A stretch of 13,868 bases of DNA from Planctomycetes bacterium UBA2386. GTDB taxonomy: Bacteria; Planctomycetota; UBA1135; UBA2386. Every line of letters begins with the position of its first letter. Position 1 is the first letter of the stretch. The stretch is from contig DDSQ01000183.1 of assembly GCA_002343845.1 (NCBI GenBank), positions 7,172-21,039 of the forward strand, read 5' to 3'. A program made the position numbers and the translations under genes. Shown one piece after another: positions 7,401 to 13,868 of the stretch. The notes below the pieces were generated by a model. That model was not told where the DNA came from and ran no database searches. It saw only the letters and a program-made list of their open reading frames with translations.

Positions 7401-7812
7401 CCGGCGCGCCGCTGTCGTCGGCCGCCTGCAGCCACAGGCGGAACCAGCGCTCGGCGCCCGCCGCGTCGCGCAGCCGGCACTCCCGCGGTGCCGGCGGGTG
7501 GCCGTTCAGCGCGAGCCGGCGGCCCCGCTCGTGCTCGAGTTGCTGGAACGGGCGGTCGGCCTCGACGACCAGCGCGGTCGCGATGCTGCCGAGCAGCGCC
7601 TCGCGCGGCCAGCCGAGCAGCCGGCACAGCGCGTCGTTGGCATCGGCGATGCAGCCCCGTGAGTCCTCCAGCAGCGCCGGCAGCGGCAACCACGCGGCGG
7701 CCACCCGGACCGCGCCGAGATCGGGCGTCCCGGCCAGCGCGCCTGAGGAGTCCCGTGCCGGGTCGGCGGCATCCGGCGGCGGACGCCGCAGCGTGTCGGC
7801 CAGGCCGTTCAA
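4456..7812 (-). CDS. Soluble multi-PAS sensor histidine kinase, HisKA_2 type
   Basis: An 1118-residue protein with no transmembrane segment, so it senses cytoplasmic signals. About seven PAS-like modules can be drawn, ending near residues 155, 280, 395, 522, 645, 775 and 908. Most close with a DVT/DIT-type linker motif and open with a short segment like LDGSPVGIAYLRDG. Next comes the HisKA_2 region REVHHRIKNNLQGVAGLLQ with probable phospho-acceptor H927. The HATPase domain has the N box LSLNELLINAVKHGDG (N1027, N1032) and GMYGLGLVRALLPRR. The usual DxGxG box reads IEIRNGGTLAAP and lacks the Asp. The start is TTG at 7812-7810: GGGAG lies 5 bases upstream and the TTG overlaps the HDOD stop as TTGA. 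The frame stays open far upstream through the HDOD gene, but that reading is a shadow. Ligands are unknown; no heme-binding or flavin (LOV) motif is evident. The downstream ANTAR regulator is the likely partner. Confidence 0.92.
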   Translation of the reverse strand: MNGLADTLRRPPPDAADPARDSSGALAGTPDLGAVRVAAAWLPLPALLEDSRGCIADANDALCRLLGWPREALLGSIATALVVEADRPFQQLEHERGRRLALNGHPPAPRECRLRDAAGAERWFRLWLQAADDSGAPEREGLVLWLLQDISAEHHLRAQVDRLQDELTQWFDQSPAGMLVFDEAGLILRSNAVFDAWAGGAPVTLGDVPPAVQRLLGWVDGRLRADLRPGQPAIEAVAELHATGSAPGRLRARLHACDIGDGTFRVMAHVVDDSAVAERDIAELGRRALMHAAGVDVVSLRVSSSGPAAAPPDTSSEGTDLAGGLVEPAYRAAYERLQQAQHDAQPAQARYRVQHPQRGRRWLHTHVEPGRLPGGGDAIAVVTLDVTDEERSRRQRDELLRELTTILDGSPVGIAYLRDGRLVRCNLRFERMLGFVPGAAAGVAVQHLFDHRGPGASGVDAALQALSASRPCDIEMALPARPSAAGPDGEPQWYALSLRRAEPAGDAAEAVAVLADITRLKRQQAEVERALHERELMFNQSDVGIAWLRGGQIVRANAAMSDLTGLGADELAGRDVSTLFGDADGLSGEDRLRSWLASGARRVTEQRLRHRDGTLRWTQLSVRAVDPGAARSDLICSFVDVDELRRARESLQQLAGRTRAVLDSVLVGIVTVGENGIEWMNRSARRMFGGELEDFVGAPIGCVATAEPAHPLSRTDWLTRLADGESENFECRLQARDGREFWVVGNAVATPRDSAVGRQVTFALLDIEARRQAEVSISGARASLQRLIETAPLAIALFDAGSLAMVECNHGAETFFGRPTAQLLGRQPEDCLGDADQSAALRASLVLARDTTEGVRREITRPGGDGQGARLWDARFVHLHVPSVETGPARPGQVLLVANDVTEPRAAEQARLQAAIAQREMLVREVHHRIKNNLQGVAGLLQQAAQRRPEIGDPLLEAIGQLQAIAQVYGLQVGASGPLDLVGVLQAIAATVQRSLQHVIEVSLGDERAQRWMLPERESIPLALSLNELLINAVKHGDGTPVQCRVDARPEDVLIEIRNGGTLAAPLDLRSQPPGMYGLGLVRALLPRRAATLDIAEGGGRVVTSLVLRPPSVRRESA

Positions 7813-9008
7813 TCGAGCTCCCGCGCGAGGGCCAGGGCGCGCAGCAGGGCGCGGTTGACTTCGCCGCGGGCGACGAGCACGCGCTCGCCGGCCGCGCCGA
7901 TGTCCGCCGCCGCCCCTTGCTCGAGCGCCTGCACCAGCGCCAGGTGCTGGGTGTACGCGCCCGCCCCGAGCAGCGACTGCTGCACGCGCTGCTGCACCGG
8001 CAGGCTGCGCATCAGCTCGTCCATCGGCTGGCGCAGCACGCGGTCGAGCAGCGAGAAAACGCCGCAGATGAACATCTCGCTGCGCATCGTCTCGTCCGCC
8101 GCCGCGCGGGCGATCTCGTCGAGGATCAGCCCGCGCCGCGCGGCGACCGCATTCAGCAGCCGGGCCGACGGGTCCCGGCTGCCGGTGGCCAGCAGCAGCG
8201 CGAGCCAGCGCTTGAGCCGCTGGTGTCCGAGCATCATCAGCGCGTGGCGGAAGGACGTGACCTCGGCCCGCAGGCCGAAGGCGGCCGAGTTCAGGTATCG
8301 CAGCAGGCGGAAAGCCAGTGCCGGATCGGCGGTCAGCACCGCCTCCATGCGCTCGGGCGGTTCCTCGCGCTCGATGCGGTTCATCAGCTCGACGATGCCG
8401 CCGAGCTCGGGGGGCATGCGTCCCGCCGCCGCCGGAAGATCGTCGTCGACCGGCCACCCCGCCACCGCGATCGCCGAGCCGGCGAGCGCCGACTCGATCT
8501 GCCGGCCCGTCCGTGCGCCGACGGCCACCCCCTCGAACGGCAGGGCGCGACCCGCCTCGACGAGGCTCGATTGCCGGGGGTCCTGCAGGTCCAGCGTCGC
8601 GAAGCGGAAGCAGCGCTGCAAGCCGGGGCCGAGCTCGGCGCGCGCCACGCCGCCCAGCGCCAGGGCCTGCCCGGCATCGCGCAGCGCCAGCAGCGGCTGC
8701 TCGCGCGCCGCGGCCATGAAGGCCGGCACCTCGATCAGCATCGGCCGGGGCGCGCGCCGCGCCGCGGCCAGCACGCCGTCGAGCAGCGCCTCGCCGGCGA
8801 TGTTCAGCAGCACACCCGGCAGGACCGTGGCCTGCTGCGGCGCCTCCTGGAAAGCCTCGGCGACGGCATCGAGCAGCGCGGCGCCGTCGGGCTGGGCCTC
8901 GGGCCGCGCCGGAAAGACCGTCAGGCGCGTCGCGGCGACCGCCTGGCGTCGGTCGAAGACCGGGCTGTAGCCGATCACGACCTGGTCGAGAACGGGGGGA
9001 ATCTTCAT
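7809..9008 (-). CDS. Degenerate-EAL plus HDOD signalling protein (YuxH/CdgJ-like)
   Basis: A 399-residue cytoplasmic protein. The N-terminal half (about 5-195) follows the course of an EAL domain: it opens with VVIGYSPVFDRRQAV, and later strands match IEVP (92-95) and FRFATLDLQDP (135-145). The catalytic EAL, the ExTE second Glu, DDFGTG and the Lys are missing, so no phosphodiesterase activity is expected. The C-terminal half (about 196-395) is an HDOD domain, with LTADPALAFRLLRYLNSAAF and HALMMLGHQRLKRW. HDOD domains resemble HD domains without the metal-binding residues and act in regulation by protein contact; the EAL-HDOD architecture occurs in motility regulators such as Vibrio CdgJ. It starts 49 bases after flgL and its TGA overlaps the TTG start of the PAS kinase, so it is probably co-transcribed with both and translationally coupled to the kinase. 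No strong Shine-Dalgarno precedes its ATG. Confidence 0.88.
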   Translation of the reverse strand: MKIPPVLDQVVIGYSPVFDRRQAVAATRLTVFPARPEAQPDGAALLDAVAEAFQEAPQQATVLPGVLLNIAGEALLDGVLAAARRAPRPMLIEVPAFMAAAREQPLLALRDAGQALALGGVARAELGPGLQRCFRFATLDLQDPRQSSLVEAGRALPFEGVAVGARTGRQIESALAGSAIAVAGWPVDDDLPAAAGRMPPELGGIVELMNRIEREEPPERMEAVLTADPALAFRLLRYLNSAAFGLRAEVTSFRHALMMLGHQRLKRWLALLLATGSRDPSARLLNAVAARRGLILDEIARAAADETMRSEMFICGVFSLLDRVLRQPMDELMRSLPVQQRVQQSLLGAGAYTQHLALVQALEQGAAADIGAAGERVLVARGEVNRALLRALALARELD

Positions 9009-9057
9009 GGATCGGCAGTGCCAGCGGCGAGGCTAGCACCGCCGGCCGCCGGCCACG

Positions 9058-10260
9058 TCACCGGATGTAGTCGAACAGCGAGAGCTTCTGCACCATCGCG
9101 TAAGCCTTCAACGCCGCGTCGTAGCTCGTCTGCCGGGTGGAGAACTCGGAGACGGCCTGCACCATGTCGACGTCCTCGGCGCCGGAGCGCTCGGTCTGCG
9201 CGAGCAGGCGCGAGTCGGCGATGCGCTGCTCGGTCGCGTCGGTACGGCGCAACACTTCGCCGAGCCGCGCGCGCTCGCCGATGACGTTGGACATCATCGC
9301 GTCGAGGTCCCGGAGCCCTTCCTGGACCACCTGCGTGCGTTGCGCGCCGCTGCGCAAGGGCCGCGCGAGCTCGTCGGCCAGGCGCCCCAGGCCATCGAAC
9401 AGCGAGAGCTCGCGGCTCGAAGGCTGCAGCTCGAAGAGGTCACCGGCGGCCGGCTGGCCGCTGATGGTGACGCTCATCCCGTCGAACTGGATGGCCTTGC
9501 CGGTCTCGTAGGGTTCGGCGGTGATCGCCGTCGGTGCGCCGTCGCGCAGCACGGCATAGGTCGTCGCGCCGCTGGCCGGGTCGATGTCGAAGACGATCTG
9601 GTACGGGTCCCCGGTCAGCGCGGAGGGGTCGGCGACGGTACCGGCGTCGATCCACGCGCCGGGGCCGTTGGCGGCGGCAGCCTGCGTGACGAAGACGCCG
9701 TTGCCGGTGGCCGCCCTCAGGAAGGCCGCATCGCCGTCGGCCGTGAGCGGGAGCGCACCGTCCGAGGGCACCTGCAGCTGCCCGGGCGTGCCGCGGAACT
9801 GCACGCCGCCGGGCGCGTCGATGAACGGCGGCGCGGCCGCGCCCTGGGCACCGAACAGCCAGCCGCCCGCGCCGTCGCCGCGGTTGGCGATCTGCAGGAT
9901 CTGCTCGCGCATGCCGAGCAGCGACGCCCCGAGCTGGCGGCGCGAGGCGTCGTCCAGCGACGGGTTGCCCGCCTGCACCACGAGCTCGCGCGCCATCTGC
10001 AGAACCGTGGTGACGTCGCCGAGCGCGCTCTCGGCCTGCAGCATCGAATTGCGGCTGGCCTCCAGCGCCCGCTGGTTGGTGTCGGCACGCGCCTCGCGCA
10101 CGAGGGCCCGCTCGACCTGGGCGGCCGCCGCCGGGTCGTCGCTGGCCCGGGCGATCTTCTTTCCGCTGATCAGGCGCTGCTGGGCCTCGGCCATCTCGGA
10201 GGCGCGGCGCTGCAGCGTGTCGATGCCGCGCTCGAAGGTGTTGGACGTGGTCACGCGCAT
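9058..10260 (-). CDS. flgL: Flagellar hook-associated protein 3 (FlgL)
   Basis: A 400-residue protein of the hook-filament junction, exported by the flagellar type III system and placed between FlgK and the first flagellins. The N-terminus MRVTTSNTFERGIDTLQRR, followed by QQRLISGKKIARASDDPAAA, is the flagellin-like D0/D1 helix. The C-terminus has TRQTSYDAALKAYAMVQKLS and ends LFDYIR, the second helix of the pair. The middle (about 140-300) is a variable beta-rich domain. The start at ATG 10260-10258 is set by family alignment and by GGGGAGG at 10275-10269, 8 bases upstream; a longer frame reaching 10734 is antisense-style noise over flgK. It follows flgK by 20 bases. It is the last flagellar structural gene before the signalling cassette, and I see no strong terminator after it. 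Confidence 0.96.
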   Translation of the reverse strand: MRVTTSNTFERGIDTLQRRASEMAEAQQRLISGKKIARASDDPAAAAQVERALVREARADTNQRALEASRNSMLQAESALGDVTTVLQMARELVVQAGNPSLDDASRRQLGASLLGMREQILQIANRGDGAGGWLFGAQGAAAPPFIDAPGGVQFRGTPGQLQVPSDGALPLTADGDAAFLRAATGNGVFVTQAAAANGPGAWIDAGTVADPSALTGDPYQIVFDIDPASGATTYAVLRDGAPTAITAEPYETGKAIQFDGMSVTISGQPAAGDLFELQPSSRELSLFDGLGRLADELARPLRSGAQRTQVVQEGLRDLDAMMSNVIGERARLGEVLRRTDATEQRIADSRLLAQTERSGAEDVDMVQAVSEFSTRQTSYDAALKAYAMVQKLSLFDYIR

Positions 10261-10280
10261 GGGCGATGCCTCCCCGGGGA

Positions 10281-12257
10281 TCAGGTGCGGGTGGTCTCGA
10301 GCAGCGTGTCGAAGACACTCTGGGCGACCTGCAGCACCTTGGCCGCCGCCTGGTAGCTCTGCTGGAACGCGAGCAGCCGCGCCGCCTCCTCGTCCAGGTT
10401 CACGCCGGACAGCGCCGCACGCGTCTGCTCGGCCTGGGCCGCGACGCCGGCCGACACGTCTGCCGTGACCCGGGCACCCTGCACGCGCACGCCGACATCG
10501 GCCATCGCCGAGGCGTAGGCCTCGGTGAAGGAGCGCCCTGCGCCGACCTCGCCGGATGGCTGCAGCGAGCGCCCGACGAGCGCCAGGTCCCGCAGGCCGG
10601 CGAGGGCCAGGGCATTGCCGTTGTTCGCCGCCGGGTGGGCCGTCTTCGCGACGGTCAGCGCGTCGCCGCTGCGGGGCACGCCGTCCAGCCGCAGCTCGAA
10701 GCCGTTCAGCTCGATCGGCTCGCCCGCCGTCCACGTGCCCGTGCCGCTGCCCAGCAGGGTGTCGGTCGCGCGGTCACGCAGTTCCCAGCTGTAGTCGCCG
10801 GTCGCGGAGGTGAAGACGATGCTGGCGGTCTGTTCCGGGTCGATCGCGCTGCTGGCCACCGTCAGCGAGGCGACGCGCGCGGTGCCGGTGTTGTCGGCCG
10901 CCAGCGTCGCCGTCACCGGCAGCGCCGCCGCGATGCCACGCGGGTCGCCGAGCGCGACGCGCATGCCGTCGGCCGCGGCGCTGACCGGCTTGAGCAGGAA
11001 GCGGTCGGTCGCCACGGGTGGCGGCGTGCCGAGCGACACCGTGAAGCCGTCGACGGTGTCCCCGTCGGCGATCGTGCGCACGAGGCCGTCCGCGCGGCGC
11101 GTCAGCTGCCACGCGCCGGGCGCACCGCCGGGGTCGGCCCGCAGCTCGTACTCGCTGGCCACCAGCTGGGAGGCGTCGTCGACCGCGAGGGCGACCTGCG
11201 CGACGAAGGCACCATTGACGTCGCGTTCGTTGCCGGCATTCGCGACGACGCGCGTCCCGCCGGTCGTGAAGATCGGCCCGCCGGCGGCCGGCGGGTTGCC
11301 CAGGTCCAGGCCGCGCGCCTGCTGCTGGTTCACCGCGTCGGCGAAGGCCGCCGCCATCTGCCCGAGCTGGGTGCGGGCCGAGACGAGGTCCTGGCTCTGC
11401 ACCGTCAGCAGCCCGGCCAGCGTCCCGCCACCGAGGTACGCCGCCGGCAGGGTGCGCACGAGCTCGCCTTCGCGCACGGCGATCGCGGTGCGCGAGGGGT
11501 CCTCGGGGTCGGGCTGCAGCAGCAGCGGCGACGCGCTGTCGCCGAGCACCAGGCGCTGGCCGCCGGCCACGAAGACCCCGATGCTGCCGTCGGAGGCCGG
11601 GATCGTCGTGACCTGGATGTGCTCGCCGAGCGAGGCGATCAGCTGGTCGCGCCGGTCGCGCAGGTCGTTGACCGGCTGGCCCAGCCCCTCCAGCGCGGTG
11701 ATCTTGCGGTTGACCTCGGCAATGCCGCGGGCGATGTCGTTGACCTTGCCGACCGAGTCGGCGATGCGCTCGCCGAGGTGCCGCTGGATGGCGTCGAGCT
11801 GCTCGTCGGCGGAGGCGAAGCGGCTGGCCGTGTCCTGCGCGCGGGCGAGCACGACCTGCCGGGCGGCGGTGTCCCCGGGCCGGTTCGCCAGGTCCACGGT
11901 CGCGTCGAGGAAGCCACCCATCGCCTGACCGAGCCCGGCCTCGCCGACCGGAAAGACCGTCTCGATCTGCTGCAGCACCTCGAGTCGCGCGGCGTCCATG
12001 CTGGCCAGCGAGCGCGACGCAGCCGCCTCGCGTGTCAGGTGATCGCTGTGCATCCGGGTGACGGTCTGCACGTCGGCACCGCGCCCGAGGAAGCCGTTGG
12101 GTGTGTACTGGGGCGACGCCGTGGCGAGCTCGACGCGCTGCCGCGAGTAGCCCTCGACACTGGCGTTGGCGATGTTGTGGCCGGTGGTCTGCAGCGCGGC
12201 CTGGTTGGCCAGCATCGCGCGCAGGCCGATCGACATCATCGCCGTGGTGCTGCCCAT
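10281..12257 (-). CDS. flgK: Flagellar hook-associated protein 1 (FlgK)
   Basis: A 658-residue hook-filament junction protein, secreted through the flagellar export apparatus and sitting directly on the hook. The N-terminal rod/hook signature is clear: LQTTGHNIANASVEGYSRQR. The C-terminus has SGVNLDEEAARLLAFQQSYQ followed by AAKVLQVAQSVFDTLLE, the conserved closing helix shared with FlgE and other hook-axis proteins. The middle (about 300-560) is the variable outer domain, within which two or more beta-rich repeats can be suspected but are not clear. The start at ATG 12257-12255 is preferred because GGGAG lies 6 bases upstream (12268-12264). A start at 12239 (MMSIGLRAM) would also give a normal FlgK N-terminus. 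It lies 16 bases after flgJ and 20 before flgL, in one operon. Confidence 0.97.
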   Translation of the reverse strand: MGSTTAMMSIGLRAMLANQAALQTTGHNIANASVEGYSRQRVELATASPQYTPNGFLGRGADVQTVTRMHSDHLTREAAASRSLASMDAARLEVLQQIETVFPVGEAGLGQAMGGFLDATVDLANRPGDTAARQVVLARAQDTASRFASADEQLDAIQRHLGERIADSVGKVNDIARGIAEVNRKITALEGLGQPVNDLRDRRDQLIASLGEHIQVTTIPASDGSIGVFVAGGQRLVLGDSASPLLLQPDPEDPSRTAIAVREGELVRTLPAAYLGGGTLAGLLTVQSQDLVSARTQLGQMAAAFADAVNQQQARGLDLGNPPAAGGPIFTTGGTRVVANAGNERDVNGAFVAQVALAVDDASQLVASEYELRADPGGAPGAWQLTRRADGLVRTIADGDTVDGFTVSLGTPPPVATDRFLLKPVSAAADGMRVALGDPRGIAAALPVTATLAADNTGTARVASLTVASSAIDPEQTASIVFTSATGDYSWELRDRATDTLLGSGTGTWTAGEPIELNGFELRLDGVPRSGDALTVAKTAHPAANNGNALALAGLRDLALVGRSLQPSGEVGAGRSFTEAYASAMADVGVRVQGARVTADVSAGVAAQAEQTRAALSGVNLDEEAARLLAFQQSYQAAAKVLQVAQSVFDTLLETTRT

Positions 12258-12273
12258 CGCGCGCTCCCGTCCC

Positions 12274-13125
12274 TCAGGCCAGGCTGCGCTGCAGGCGCAG
12301 CGCCGTGTTGATGACCCGCGTGAGCTTCTCGGCGTAGGCCGGGTCGGTCGCGTAGCCGGCCTTCTGCAGGTTCTGCGCGAAGCCGGCCACCGTGCCGCCG
12401 TTGGCGATGACGCCGGCATAACGGGGGTTGTCCTTCATCAGCCGCGCGAAGTCGGCGAAGGACTCGTCGTAGCTCGCATAGGCCCGGAAGCGCGCGGTGA
12501 CCTTCTGCGGCCGCCCGCCGATGTACTCGGTGGTGGTGATCTCGGCCACCGGGCCCTTCCAGCCCGGGCCGGCCTTGATGCCGAAGAGGTTGTGCGAGGT
12601 GCTGCCGTCGGCGTTGAGGATCTCGCGACGGCCCCAGCCGCTTTCCAGCGCCGCCTGGCCGATCATGAACCCGGCCGGGATGCCGCTGTGCTGCTCGACG
12701 CGGCGCGCCGCCTCGGTGTGCTGCTGGACGAAGGACGCCGCCGCCTTCTGCGGCGGCTGCACCGGTGCACGCGACTCGCCGGTGACCGGACTGGCCGCCG
12801 GCCCGGCGGGCTGCGGCAGGGCCAGGCCGAGCTGCCGCTCGAGCTGGCGCGCGAGCACATCGGCAAGGCCGCCGGGCAGGCCGGACATCCGCGTGGCCAG
12901 CTGCTGGTCGAGCATCTCGGTGCCGAGCTGGCCGCCGCTGTCGCCGTCCATCAGGCCCGAGCGCAGCGTGGCCGCGCGCATGCTCTTCAGCACCTCCTGC
13001 ATGAACAGGGTCTCGAAGGCCTTGGCCGCCTCGCGCACGGCACCGCGCGGATCGCTGGCCGCCTTCGTGCGCAGCGCATCGAGCGAGCGGACGTCTGCGG
13101 CAAGGGACTGGGTCGGCAGTGGCAT
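12274..13125 (-). CDS. flgJ: Rod-cap protein with peptidoglycan hydrolase domain (FlgJ)
   Basis: A 283-residue dual-domain FlgJ, the usual form in beta- and gammaproteobacteria. The N-terminal rod-binding domain (about 28-100) has AKAFETLFMQEVLKSMRAAT and GGQLGTEMLDQQLA, and caps the growing rod. A Pro/Ala-rich linker (about 104-128) follows. The C-terminal glucosaminidase-type domain (about 130-283) has GIPAGFMIGQAALESGWGRR with catalytic Glu at 161, then SHNLFGIKAG and the TTTEYIGG strand; it cuts peptidoglycan so that the rod can cross the periplasm. The protein acts in the periplasm after export through the flagellar apparatus; no signal peptide is seen, as expected. It starts 14 bases after flgI. 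The Shine-Dalgarno is weak, so the exact start is chosen from the position of the conserved domain and the short gap. Confidence 0.96.
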   Translation of the reverse strand: MPLPTQSLAADVRSLDALRTKAASDPRGAVREAAKAFETLFMQEVLKSMRAATLRSGLMDGDSGGQLGTEMLDQQLATRMSGLPGGLADVLARQLERQLGLALPQPAGPAASPVTGESRAPVQPPQKAAASFVQQHTEAARRVEQHSGIPAGFMIGQAALESGWGRREILNADGSTSHNLFGIKAGPGWKGPVAEITTTEYIGGRPQKVTARFRAYASYDESFADFARLMKDNPRYAGVIANGGTVAGFAQNLQKAGYATDPAYAEKLTRVINTALRLQRSLA

Positions 13126-13139
13126 CGCCCGGGCGTCCG

Positions 13140-13868
13140 TCAGATGACCTCGATCTCGGCGCGCAGCGCACCCGCGGCACGCATCGCCTGCAGGATCGCC
13201 AGCAGGTCCTGCGGCGTCGCCCCCAGGGCGTTCAGCGCCTTGACGACGTCGGTCAGCCGCGTGCCGGCCGGCATCTGCACCAGCGAGCCGCCCTGCTGGT
13301 TGATCGCGATGTCCGTCTTCTCGGCGACCACCGTCTGGCCGCCCGACAGCGGGCTGGGCTGGCTGACCTGCGGGGTCGACGAGATCGTCACCGACAGGCT
13401 GCCGTGCGCGACCGCGCAGGGGCCCAGCGTCACCGCGTCGTTCAGCACGATGGAGCCGGTGCGCGCATTCAACACGATGCGCGCGGCCGGCCGGGCGAGC
13501 TCGACGCCGAGGTTCTCGATGTCGGCGAGGAACGCGATGCGCTCGTTGGGCGACGCCGGCGCGCGAACCGTCACCACCCTGCCGTCGCGGGCGACGGCCG
13601 TGCCCTCGCCCTTCGAGTCGTTGATCGCCGCGGCGACGGCGCGCGCGGTCCCGAAGTCGTTGGCGTGCAGGTCGAGCTGGATCGTCTCGCCCTGCAGCAG
13701 CGGCGTGGCCACGGCCATCTCGACGGTCGCGCCGTCGGGCACGCGGCCGGCCGACAGGTGGTTGATCTGCACCTTGGAGCCCCCGGCCGCGGCGCCGGCG
13801 CCGCCGACGACGAGGTTGCCCTGGGCGATCGCGTAGATGCGCCCGTCGGCGCCCTTCAGCGGCGTGGC
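13140..13868 (-). CDS. flgI: Flagellar P-ring protein (FlgI), 5' end outside the window
   Basis: The C-terminal 242 residues of FlgI, open to the right-hand edge; the true start lies beyond the window. FlgI forms the P-ring around the rod in the peptidoglycan layer and is exported by Sec with a cleaved signal peptide (not visible here). Diagnostic segments are TPLKGADGRIYAIAQGNLVV at the edge, NHLSAGRVPDGATVE, IVLNARTGSIVLNDAVTLGP, AVAHGSLSVTI, and the terminal KALNALGATPQDLLAILQAM ending GALRAEIEVI. Family identity is very strong. An internal GTG near 13772 could be mistaken for a start, but the frame and homology continue upstream of it. It is the first visible gene of the flgI-J-K-L run on the minus strand. 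Confidence 0.97.
   Translation of the reverse strand, partial: ATPLKGADGRIYAIAQGNLVVGGAGAAAGGSKVQINHLSAGRVPDGATVEMAVATPLLQGETIQLDLHANDFGTARAVAAAINDSKGEGTAVARDGRVVTVRAPASPNERIAFLADIENLGVELARPAARIVLNARTGSIVLNDAVTLGPCAVAHGSLSVTISSTPQVSQPSPLSGGQTVVAEKTDIAINQQGGSLVQMPAGTRLTDVVKALNALGATPQDLLAILQAMRAAGALRAEIEVI

Noticed and set aside
4402..7662. An open plus-strand frame of more than 1000 codons across the PAS kinase.
   Set aside because: Low-complexity composition with no recognisable domain, mirror of the kinase frame; the minus-strand reading carries all the motifs.
7813..9039. N-terminal extension of the PAS kinase frame to 1527 codons.
   Set aside because: The extra part is Arg/Ala/Gly-rich and overlaps the HDOD gene, which has clear homology. 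The TTG at 7812 has a good Shine-Dalgarno sequence.
9009..9057. Possible terminator between flgL and the HDOD gene (CGGCC/GCCGG repeats).
   Set aside because: Only short, self-complementary GC repeats with tiny loops and no T run; not enough to call a terminator or to argue against co-transcription.
10261..10734. Upstream extension of the flgL frame into flgK.
   Set aside because: FlgL family proteins begin at the MRVTTSNTF segment, and a strong GGGGAGG precedes that ATG.
1..13868. Searched by eye for insertion sequences, attachment sites, CRISPR repeats, tRNA and rRNA genes.
   Set aside because: None seen; genes are closely packed, with uniform base composition apart from the small AT-rich patch at about 2541-2590.

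Overview
The window is very GC-rich (strong G/C preference at third codon positions, with open antisense frames many hundreds of codons long). The FlgI, FlgK and FlgL proteins look betaproteobacterial. I infer a motile member of the Burkholderiales, of the Rubrivivax/Leptothrix/Ideonella sort. This rests on protein style and gene order only; no database search was possible. There is no sign of mobile elements, CRISPR, rRNA or tRNA.

Layout from left to right. (1) 1-219, plus strand: the 3' end of a PHP-domain phosphoesterase gene, probably the RNase AM/YciV type. It converges on (2) 257-2515, minus strand: a REC-PAS-GGDEF-EAL cyclic-di-GMP response regulator. A small hairpin lies between their stop codons. 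(3) 2516-2782: the divergent intergenic region, holding an AT-rich patch and a possible 64-codon small ORF on the minus strand. The stop of that ORF overlaps the TTG start of the GGDEF-EAL gene. (4) 2783-3757, plus strand: a short membrane-anchored histidine kinase with no recognisable sensor domain. Its last 17 bases overlap the end of (5) 3741-4355, minus strand: a REC-ANTAR response regulator (RNA-binding antiterminator type). (6) 4456-7812, minus strand: a soluble 1118-residue histidine kinase with about seven PAS domains and a HisKA_2-type dimerisation/phosphoacceptor region. (7) 7809-9008, minus strand: a degenerate-EAL plus HDOD protein. (8) 9058-13868, minus strand: flgL, flgK, flgJ and the 3' part of flgI, the distal end of a flagellar basal body/hook operon.

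Genes flgI-flgJ-flgK-flgL-HDOD-HK-ANTAR RR all read leftward with gaps of 14, 16, 20, 49, -4 and 97 bases. The signalling cassette is therefore probably transcribed with, or directly after, the hook-junction genes. HisKA_2 kinases and ANTAR regulators are known partners (EutW/EutV type), so the working model is: a cytoplasmic PAS signal, then kinase, then ANTAR phosphorylation and dimerisation, then transcription antitermination of unknown targets. The adjacent membrane kinase and the REC-PAS-GGDEF-EAL protein are a plausible second phosphorelay, linking a signal to cyclic-di-GMP and hence to motility. The most unusual points are this cassette attached to a flagellar operon, the structured HK-RR intergenic region, the two TTGA start/stop overlaps, and an insertion in the GGDEF domain just before its signature motif.
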